Below the pieces are notes generated by a model. That model ran no database searches, had not been told where the DNA came from, and saw nothing but the letters and a program-made list of their open reading frames with translations. From positions 186,001 through 250,000 of the forward strand of contig CAVXYK010000012.1 of NCBI GenBank assembly GCA_963765875.1: a stretch of 64,000 nucleotides of DNA, given 5' to 3'. Below are positions 57,701 to 64,000 of this stretch, in pieces. The position numbers and the translations under genes were made by a program. Positions within the stretch are counted from its first letter, which is position 1, and the number at the start of each line of letters is the position of its first letter. The DNA comes from JAWKOK01 sp963765875 (GTDB taxonomy: Bacteria > Chloroflexota > Anaerolineae > Caldilineales > Caldilineaceae).

Positions 57701-59354
57701 TGCGCAACAGGTCGGCAAAGAGCCAGAAGCCGATGTCCGCGGCAAAGGCCATGGCGCGACCTTCGAGCCAAAGCGGAGCAACCCGGTCGGAATCAGCCCG
57801 GTTGGAATCAGTCAGTGGATGTGCCATGGCGGCTTCTTGCCGGATCTCGGTGACTAGGCGAGATTTGCCCGCGCCGGCCTCACCCGTCAACGCGATCATG
57901 CCGCCTTCGCCGGCACGCACGCGATCCAGCGCACGGCGTAGGATCGCCATCTCCTTTTCGCGTCCTGCTAGCGGGGCCTGTAGACTAGCGGGGCCGCGCG
58001 CCTTGACCTGTTGCGGACGAAGACGCAGAACAGCGAATGCGGGGAGCGGCTTGGTCTGACCGGCCAGCATGAGCAATTGCTCGACATAGTCACAAAGTCC
58101 GCGGGCCGCCAGGTAGGTCGTTCGGCCGACCAGAATCTGTCCGACTTCAGCCCGGTTTCGCAGGCGCGTCGCCCGGTTCACCACCGTCCCCATAACTGTC
58201 ACATCCCACGGTGGTCGGCGACGACAGTAGGCCATCCCCGTGTCAACGCCGATATGCACCGACAAGCCTCGTTTTTGTGCTGTTCGCCGGACGGCATCTG
58301 CCGCGCGCACGCCTCGCTCGGCGTCGTCCTCATGTCCCTGGTCCACGCCGAAGAAGACCAAGAATGCCTCGCCTGCGACATGTTCGACACGTCCAGTGTA
58401 GGGTGCACTGGCATCTTCCACAAGGGTCTGCAACTGTTGCGTGGCCTCGGCCAGCGCATCAAGTCCTGTCACGCTTTCCGCTGCGGTCTCATCGGACAGA
58501 CCGGCGCACAACACAGTCACGACACGGATGTCGTCGTCAAACAGTTCTTCGGCTGCTGTAGCCCCATCGCTGGGCCGGGAAAACAGACGCGCCAAGCGCC
58601 GCGCCTTGATCGCTTGATAGAGTTGCTCGGTTTCCGGCGCCGGCGGCATGTCCAGTTCCTGCGCCAGCAGACGCACGCACTGTTCGTACTGACCCAGCGC
58701 GGCCGCCTGACGCCCGTCCCAGGCATAGAGCTGCATGAGCCAGCGATGAGTCGGCTCATGCAAGGCATCCAGCGCCAGCCGGCGCCGGGCATAGGCGATG
58801 GCGGAGTCATATTGGTCCTGCGCGGCGTGGCCGTGCACCAGTCGCTCCAGGGCCGACGCTAATTCGTCGCGCAGCGCCTCTCCCTGGAAGTACTGCCACT
58901 CATCAAACTCGGGGCTATCGGGGAGGGAGAAGCCGGCCAGAAAGTCATTGCGATAGAGATCGACGGCTTCGGCTAGCAGCGACATACAGCGCGGGCAGGC
59001 CACGTCATCAGCATGACCGTGGCCATGGGAGGCGGCCAAGATCTGTCGGAACGCGTGTACGTCCAGCCAGAGGGCGCCGTCGCTACGAAAGCTGAGCGTC
59101 TCTCCATCGCTTATCAGCCAGCCCTCGCCCAATGCCTGGTTGATCTGGTGGAGGGCGCGGCGCAGGTTTGCCCGGCCATGGCCGGCCTCGCTCTCCGGCC
59201 AGAAGAGGGCCGTGAGCCGTTCACGATGGTGCGGTTCGCCGGTCAGTGCCAGATAGAGGGTCAGGGCCAGGGTGCGACGGCGCGAGAGATGAACGGCAAC
59301 GCCTGCGCGTTCCAGACGTGGCGGGCCCAACAGGTGTATCGACAACGACGCCAT
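54743..59354 (-). CDS. Module B regulator: BTAD/cyclase-like/AAA/TPR/DUF1349-like, one frameshift
   Basis: About 1537 residues after repair. Winged helix (IHLLGPPRLERAGVAVHLSRRR, ERLTALFWPESEAGHGRANLRRAL), BTAD domain with a His-rich stretch then CPRC and YRNDFLAGFSLPDSPEFDEW, a cyclase-like domain (VFFGVDQGHEDDAERGVRAAD) lacking metal-binding Asp residues, an AAA ATPase (TGEAGAGKSRLV; VLVLEDLHWADRLSLET), TPR helices, and a C-terminal DUF1349-like beta sandwich (WRWVDLYDDCSHTVNGDGIVIHASNYYRDLWFNN). The last domain is one base out of frame from about 55388, so the protein as written ends in unrelated residues. ATG at 59354 is chosen over an upstream one because the family begins MASLSIHLLG. 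Divergent from the EthD-like, SGNH and hydrolase genes. Confidence 0.87.
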
Positions 59355-59396
59355 GGCAGCCTGCTCCACTCTCCGCTTGTGAATCATCGCACAATC

Positions 59397-59426
59397 AATA
59401 TACCACAAGAATGATTCACTTGAATC
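59397..59426 (-). promoter_or_regulatory. Putative promoter/operator of the module B regulator
   Basis: On the minus strand TATATT (59397-59402) could be a -10 box. The palindrome GATTCA-CT-TGAATC (59413-59426) covers the expected -35 position, so a bound regulator would block or recruit polymerase. Inference from symmetry and spacing. Confidence 0.35.
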
Positions 59427-59662
59427 CATGAAATGTGACCGCATCCAGCGGCGTCTGCCGGGGATGCCGAGGCGGGACAAAAATGGGACGCGAGAGTAGT
59501 AGAGTGGCCTTGAAGGGAAGAGAATTGTCGATAGTCAATGCTCAATTGTCAATGGCTGGTCCGGCATCTTTTAGGCGTGAAAATGGTTCACGGTGAATTG
59601 ACCATCGCTGATTGCCAACGAACGCTATTGACTTCATCACGTTTCAGCGATAGGGAGCGGCT

Positions 59663-60019
59663 GTGGTTGTCAAGCTGGTGATCCTCTATCCGTCGCCCGA
59701 AGATGCGCAATCGTTCGAGGCCGCGTATGTGGGCGAGCACCTGCCCAGTTTGTTGGAAACGCTGCCCGGTGTGCTCCGGTGCGCGCTCTCCAAGGCGATC
59801 TGGTCGTGGACGGAGGAATTGCCTTTCCACCTGATGGCCGAACTCTACTTTCCATCCTTGGAGGCATTGCAGACGTCGCTTCCCGTTGACGTAGTCCAAG
59901 AGATCGGCGCTCACATGGCGCTTTTTGCCGGAGACGCAACTGTATCGGTTGTCTGCATGGAGGAAGTTGTTCCCGGCACACTTGCTCACGATCAGGAGGC
60001 AAAACGATGTACCGGTTGA
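59663..60019 (+). CDS. EthD-like dimeric alpha+beta barrel protein
   Basis: A 118-residue protein (VKLVILYPSPEDAQSFEAAYVGEHLPSLLETLPGVLRCALSKAI, then PFHLMAELYFPSLEALQTSL and a C-terminal strand) of the EthD family in the dimeric alpha+beta barrel superfamily. Such proteins are accessories of uncertain role in degradation and secondary metabolism. The start is GTG with GGGAG six bases upstream. Its stop lies 13 bases inside the next gene, so the two are translationally coupled. It is the module B counterpart of the ABM-type gene at 48751. Confidence 0.8.
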   Translation: MVVKLVILYPSPEDAQSFEAAYVGEHLPSLLETLPGVLRCALSKAIWSWTEELPFHLMAELYFPSLEALQTSLPVDVVQEIGAHMALFAGDATVSVVCMEEVVPGTLAHDQEAKRCTG

Positions 60020-60834
60020 AGGTCTCTCTTACCCTGTTAACACTGGTCGCATTCCTGACCAGCGGCTGCTTGCCGGAAAGAGAATCGTCGACGCCAGACG
60101 CAAAGCCGCTGCCGCAACGGATTCTCTTCATCGGTGATAGCTTCACCTGTTGGCAGTCAGGGCTGGACGCCAATCTGAAGGCCATGGCCGAATCCGCTGA
60201 TCCGTCATTGATCATAGAGGCGGAAAGCGTCTGCATCGGCGCAGCGCCCTTGGCGCAGCATTGGCAAAAGGGCACGGCGCTGGAACGAATCCGAGAACGC
60301 GATCGGGATGTGGTTGTGCTCCAGGAAGACCTCGCCATGTACGGCGGGCGTGCCGATATCTATGAGGATGCGAAAGCAACTTTCCAATCTAGCGTCACGA
60401 TGTTTGACAAAGAGATTCGACAAAAGGGCGCTCGCACTGTGCTCTATCTGCCGCCAACCTACAACTATGAACTGACGGTCGGCTTTGATGAATATCGACA
60501 TGCCTACGAATCGGTCGCGGCTGAAATCGGGGCCATTGTTGCGCCGGTTGGCGTGACGTGGCAGCAGGCGGCAGTGGAACAGCCCGATCTGATCCTCTAC
60601 GAGGGTGACGGGATCCATGCCGATACCCAGGGCATCTATCTCACTACGGCGGTGCTCTACGCTGTTCTGTTCGAGCGTTCGCCGGAAGGCTTGCCCCATC
60701 TGCCGGCAGATCTGTTGCCGGATACCAAAGCGGCCGAAGACCTGCGCCGCCAATGGCAGATGTCGCCCGAAACGCGTGATCGGTTGCAGCAGATCGCCTG
60801 GCAGACGATGACCGAGTATGCGTCGCAGCCGTGA
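60007..60834 (+). CDS. SGNH-hydrolase-like lipoprotein
   Basis: A 275-residue lipoprotein with lipobox FLTSGC. The SGNH/GDSL fold is shown by RILFIGDSFTCWQSGLDANLKAMA (block I Ser), the VVVLQED strand, and YEGDGIHADTQGIYL with the Asp and His of the catalytic triad. It is probably a surface esterase or acyl/sulfo-esterase; the substrate is unknown. GGAGG precedes its ATG by eight bases inside the end of the EthD-like gene. It is homologous along its length to the C-terminal domain of the rhodanese-SGNH lipoprotein of module A, but keeps the catalytic Asp which that protein lacks. Confidence 0.85.
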   Translation: MYRLKVSLTLLTLVAFLTSGCLPERESSTPDAKPLPQRILFIGDSFTCWQSGLDANLKAMAESADPSLIIEAESVCIGAAPLAQHWQKGTALERIRERDRDVVVLQEDLAMYGGRADIYEDAKATFQSSVTMFDKEIRQKGARTVLYLPPTYNYELTVGFDEYRHAYESVAAEIGAIVAPVGVTWQQAAVEQPDLILYEGDGIHADTQGIYLTTAVLYAVLFERSPEGLPHLPADLLPDTKAAEDLRRQWQMSPETRDRLQQIAWQTMTEYASQP

Positions 60835-60864
60835 ACCCGTGAAGAGCCGAAAGTCGATAGCCAC

Positions 60865-60896
60865 CTTCGTCTTTGGTCAACTTCGTCTTTGGTCAA
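60865..60896. repeat. Exact 16-bp tandem duplication upstream of the module B hydrolase
   Basis: CTTCGTCTTTGGTCAA occurs twice in a row (60865-60880 and 60881-60896). It lies 25-56 bases before the hydrolase ATG. Same length as the duplication in the lacI-like gene, though the sequence differs. Confidence 0.9.
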
Positions 60897-60920
60897 CAAC
60901 GACCGAAAGGAGCCAATTCA

Positions 60921-63248
60921 ATGTACCGCATGAACGTGTCTCTCATTGTGTTGATGCTGATGACTTTGTTTCTGACCGCGTGCCAGCCGCTTGTTGCGCC
61001 CGATAGCGGGACGCCGTCCGCATCGCAGACAGCGAAGCCGGAGTCGCTGGAAAATGGCGCCTTCGCCGAGATCAATGGCATCGCCGCGTACTATGAAATC
61101 CACGGCGAGGGCGATCCGTTACTCTTCATGCCTGGCGACATGCGCACCGCCGAGGATGTGGCTGAATTGACCGACCTACTGGCAGCGCAGTATCAGGTCA
61201 TCGTGATGGATGCACGCGGCCGCGGCCGGTCCACGGACGCAGAAGAACCGCTGACCATGGCCGTCATGGCAGATGATGCAGTGGCGCTGCTGGATGAACT
61301 AGGCATCGACAGGGCGCATGTGGTCGGCTGGGCCAGCAGCGCCGCGGTCGGGCTTGAGATGGCCATGCGCTATCCGGACCGGGTCGACAAGCTGGTGACC
61401 CATGGCCCCAACTACACCGTGGACGGCCTGGCCCCCGATCACCTGGCCTGGTTCAAGTCGCTCACCGTCGAAGATATGGTTCCCATGTTTGAGGAGCAAT
61501 ACAGCCGCACCGCGCCCGATCCGGCCTATCTGCCGGTCATGCTGGAGCGCGTGCAGGATCTGATCCTCGCTGAACCCAACTACACTGTCGAGATGTTGGG
61601 TGACATTCATGCGCCGACGCTGGTGATCGACGGCGACCTGGACGACTGGATCGTGCGCGAGCATCTGGAGACCATGGCCGCATCCATTCCCAGCGGCGAG
61701 CTTCTCCTCCTGCCCGAGCTAACCCACTTCGCCCCCTTCGAAGATCCGGCGGCCTGGACTGAGGCCGTGTTGGCTTTCCTCCAGGGATCTCAGACGGGCG
61801 AAGCTACCATGCCGCGGCTCGAGCCGGCTGAATGCGCCTACAGCTACCCGGAGGGCACGGCGGTGGAGTGCAGTTACCTGATAGTACCAGAGAGACGCTC
61901 GAACCCGGATGGAGCCGCCACACGCGTCTTCATCCAGCACTTCAAGAGCGCCAACCCGGAAGCGACAGCCGACCCGGTCGTCTTCATGCCGGGTGGGCCG
62001 GGATCGTCCGGACCCTTCTATGCCTTTCTGGCCACCGGTATGCCCATCGGACAGAGCCTGAACGCGGATCGTGATCTGATCCTGATGGAGTATCGGGGCG
62101 CGACGCTGTCCCAGCCAGCTCTCTTCTGCCAGGAACTGGAGTCCGAACCTGCCGAGTTTGCCGGACAGAGCTACCGTGACGAGGTCGCGTGGACCAACGA
62201 GGCCTGGCAACGTTGCTATGAGCGCCTAGTCGCCGAAGGCCACGATCTCTCGGCCTATGACGTGGCAGCGACCGCGGCCGACGTGGCCGACCTACAGATA
62301 GCCATGGGCCTGGACACGATCAATGTGATCGGCGTCTCCTATGGCACGCCGGTGCTCATGGAGCTGTTGCGCGATCATGGTGACGGCATCCGCGCCGTGA
62401 TCCTTGATTCCATCAACCCGCCGGAAGTCAACTACTACGGCGAGCAACTCAAGAGCTTCACGACTGCCCTGAACGCACTCTTCGCGGCCTGCGCTGGAGA
62501 CCCGGCCTGCGCTGAAACCTACCCGGACTTCGAGGCGGACTTCTACGCGGTGGCGGCCAAGCTGCGCGACGAACCGGTGCAGGTGATCGTGGAGCAGGAG
62601 AGCGGATCGGCCGACGTGACCGTGGATGACCTGATGTTCGTCGACTTCGTGTACGACACCATTTTCATCGGCGGCAACTATGCCGGTCTGCCCGCGGCCA
62701 TCGACACCGTCGCCGATGGTGACTACACGGCTGTGGCCCAACGCTGGCTCAACCGGGTGGGCGAACGGCATGGACCATCTGGCCCTGGGACGGGCGCCTG
62801 GAGTTGGGGTCTGACGCACAGCATGCGCTGCATGCACGAAGGCGCGCTGGGCACGGCTGAACAGGCCCGGGCCGACTTCGCGGCCGCCGACGTTGATCCC
62901 TCGGTGCGTGACTGGGCAACGGTCACCTGGATCGACGACGGCCTGGGCGTCTGCGACTACTGGGCGGTGACGCCGCCGGAGCCCAGCACGGCCATCACGC
63001 CGGTGGCGAGCGACGTGCCAACCTTGATGTTGGTCGGCACATTCGATCCGGCAATGCAGCCCTACTTCAGCGCCGAGGCCGCCGAACGCTTCGCCAACCG
63101 GTTCTACTACGAGTTGCCCAGCGGCCACGCAATTGAAATCACCGGCTGCGGCGTCGAATTGATTGCCCAATTCCTGGCCGACCCGACGCAGGAGCCGGAC
63201 GCAAGCTGCATTGAGGCAATGCCCGCTGCGTGGGTGTTGCCTGAATAG
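60921..63248 (+). CDS. Lipoprotein with two alpha/beta hydrolase domains (the second TAP-like)
   Basis: 775 residues, uninterrupted. Signal peptide with lipobox LFLTAC. Domain 1 (about residues 50-290) is a classic alpha/beta hydrolase: LLFMPGDMRTAED, VIVMDARGRGRS, VVGWASSAAVGLEMAMRYPDRV (nucleophile elbow GWASS), DGDLDDWI and ELTHFAPF with His. Domain 2 (about 300-775) is tripeptidyl-aminopeptidase-like: FMPGGPGSSGPF, VIGVSYGTPVLMEL (nucleophile), LVGTFDPAMQ (Asp) and PSGHAIEI (His). AAAGGAG precedes the ATG by eight bases. It is the module B counterpart of the beta-lactamase/TAP fusion: the second domain is homologous while the first has been swapped. Probably a surface peptidase or esterase. 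Confidence 0.9.
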   Translation: MYRMNVSLIVLMLMTLFLTACQPLVAPDSGTPSASQTAKPESLENGAFAEINGIAAYYEIHGEGDPLLFMPGDMRTAEDVAELTDLLAAQYQVIVMDARGRGRSTDAEEPLTMAVMADDAVALLDELGIDRAHVVGWASSAAVGLEMAMRYPDRVDKLVTHGPNYTVDGLAPDHLAWFKSLTVEDMVPMFEEQYSRTAPDPAYLPVMLERVQDLILAEPNYTVEMLGDIHAPTLVIDGDLDDWIVREHLETMAASIPSGELLLLPELTHFAPFEDPAAWTEAVLAFLQGSQTGEATMPRLEPAECAYSYPEGTAVECSYLIVPERRSNPDGAATRVFIQHFKSANPEATADPVVFMPGGPGSSGPFYAFLATGMPIGQSLNADRDLILMEYRGATLSQPALFCQELESEPAEFAGQSYRDEVAWTNEAWQRCYERLVAEGHDLSAYDVAATAADVADLQIAMGLDTINVIGVSYGTPVLMELLRDHGDGIRAVILDSINPPEVNYYGEQLKSFTTALNALFAACAGDPACAETYPDFEADFYAVAAKLRDEPVQVIVEQESGSADVTVDDLMFVDFVYDTIFIGGNYAGLPAAIDTVADGDYTAVAQRWLNRVGERHGPSGPGTGAWSWGLTHSMRCMHEGALGTAEQARADFAAADVDPSVRDWATVTWIDDGLGVCDYWAVTPPEPSTAITPVASDVPTLMLVGTFDPAMQPYFSAEAAERFANRFYYELPSGHAIEITGCGVELIAQFLADPTQEPDASCIEAMPAAWVLPE

Positions 63249-63284
63249 AGCAACCCTGAAGGCCGGTTCCTACCGAAAATCGAC

Positions 63285-63329
63285 GACCGCTCCACATCGC
63301 TTTCCATCTGCAAGCGATGTGGAGCGGTC
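63285..63329. terminator. 18-bp hairpin between convergent genes
   Basis: Perfect arms GACCGCTCCACATCGCTT (63285-63302) and AAGCGATGTGGAGCGGTC (63312-63329) around 9 bases. It lies between the module B hydrolase and the VOC gene facing it and is likely a bidirectional terminator, although no T-run follows. Confidence 0.65.
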
Positions 63330-63401
63330 AACCGATCATACAGATCGCTTGCCTCCATAGAATCCCGAAACGCTCAAAAGTCTCCGCAAATCACACCATC
63401 A

Positions 63402-63852
63402 TCATTCCCACCGCTGAACCTCAATGATATTGCCTTCCGGATCGGTCACGTAGGCAAAGGTGATCCGGCCAGCGCGGGGCACATCGCGGCTGACAACCTG
63501 CCCCAGCGTGCTGCCGCCGCGCTCAACCACGGTCGCCACGATCTCAGCCACGTCATCAACGGCAAAGGCGAGATGGCCCAGCCCCTTGCGGTTGGCCATG
63601 GGCGACGGCTTCTCCGCCGTCTCCGAATATGAGTAGATCTCCAGCGTCGGCCCGCTTTCGCCGTGGCCGGGCAGGCGCAGGTGCACGCCGTTGAGATGGG
63701 CGTCCTTGACGCCGGTGCCGTCCTCCAGCCATTTGCCCGATCTGGTCGCGTTCAGGCGGGACTAAGACACAGTCGAAGACCTCCTGGTAGAACGCGGCCA
63801 GCGTTCGCCAATCTTCGGCAATGATGTTGGTGTGTGCGTATGTTGTAGGCAT
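63402..63852 (-). CDS. VOC family (glyoxalase/bleomycin resistance-like) protein, frameshifted
   Basis: About 150 residues. N-terminal HTNIIAEDWRTLAAFYQEVFDCVLVPPERD is the first beta-alpha-beta unit; the frame breaks near 63738, and one base out the protein continues SGKWLEDGTGVKDAHLNGVHLRLPG, then LGHLAFAVDDVAEIVATVVERGG and ITFAYVTDPEGNIIEVQRW, the second unit. Metal ligands typical of VOC enzymes are present (His in the first strand, Glu in NIIEVQ). Substrate unknown. It is convergent with module B and probably not part of it. Confidence 0.85.
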
Positions 63853-63927
63853 GGTGGATTGGGAACCCGTTTCGTTTATGTGGTGGGTGACAAAAGAGCT
63901 TCAGAGATTGGGAGAATGCCCATCCTC

Positions 63928-64000
63928 CTACGCAGCGTCGCTATTCGGTCGCCAGTGATATTCGACATCCGGCGCCGACTCGGGCGGAGGGCTGATGCCG
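63928..64000 (-). CDS. C-terminal fragment of an uncharacterised gene cut by the window edge
   Basis: On the minus strand an open frame enters from the right edge and ends GISPPPESAPDVEYHWRPNSDAA before a TAG at 63928-63930. The composition looks like a real protein end, but it is too short to place in a family. Confidence 0.3.
   Translation of the reverse strand, partial: GISPPPESAPDVEYHWRPNSDAA

Noticed and set aside
59663..60338. Minus-strand open frames overlapping the EthD-like and SGNH genes
   Set aside because: They show no family motifs, and the plus-strand proteins have clear homology, a lipobox and ribosome-binding sites.

Overview
Organism. This is a GC-rich bacterial window whose content fits a member of the Chloroflexota (Caldilinea/Anaerolineae-like). 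The grounds are two very large regulators that join a BTAD domain, a cyclase-like domain, an AAA ATPase and a TPR array, many short dispersed palindromes, lipoprotein-rich accessory gene sets and cobalamin-type radical SAM proteins. This is inference from gene content; there is no rRNA or other marker gene here, and I found no tRNA or CRISPR array.

Layout. 1-551: end of a PLP-dependent threonine/serine dehydratase. 779-11728 (all minus): a LacI regulator followed by a ferritin-like protein, a URO-D-family protein, galactokinase, a GH13 enzyme, a sugar isomerase, a DUF3500 protein and a MATE exporter, probably a carbohydrate locus. 11916-13856: a bacterial pentameric ligand-gated ion channel with two extra N-terminal beta domains. 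13976-20911: housekeeping genes dgkA, ybeY, 7TM-HD phosphohydrolase, yqeY, a VTT/DedA membrane protein, obg and nadD. 21569-22315: orphan response regulator. 22445-26771: three radical SAM proteins. 26956-31235: an iron-sulfur block (A-type carrier, NifU-type scaffold, rhodanese, nucleotidyltransferase, moaA and a SufR-like regulator). 31626-36168: GMC oxidoreductase, GlcG/HbpS protein, ROK kinase and an S33 peptidase. 36294-41402: DUF2721 protein, then a MarR regulator with a heterodimeric ABC exporter. 41675-42318: a Phd/VapC-type toxin-antitoxin pair.

The most unusual part is 42484-63248. It holds two copies of one gene module. Each copy has a giant regulator of about 1530 residues on the minus strand and, divergently, a plus-strand set that contains a small dimeric alpha+beta barrel protein, an SGNH-domain lipoprotein and a lipoprotein ending in a TAP-like alpha/beta hydrolase. 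Copy A (42484-54679) also carries an NHL-repeat lipoprotein, has its SGNH domain fused to a double rhodanese and its hydrolase fused to a beta-lactamase-like domain. An ISL3-type element sits in its divergent promoter region, and its regulator has a frameshift and an in-frame amber codon. Copy B (54743-63248) is more compact and mostly intact. I propose this as a regulated, cell-surface hydrolase system that has not, to my knowledge, been described.

Quality caveat. At least fifteen genes carry an apparent one- or two-base frameshift, an in-frame stop or a short duplication, although both halves match one family. That density points to uncorrected indels in the assembly. For such genes I give the whole repaired span and say where the frame breaks. 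The intergenic regions are rich in inverted repeats of several families, which are listed separately.
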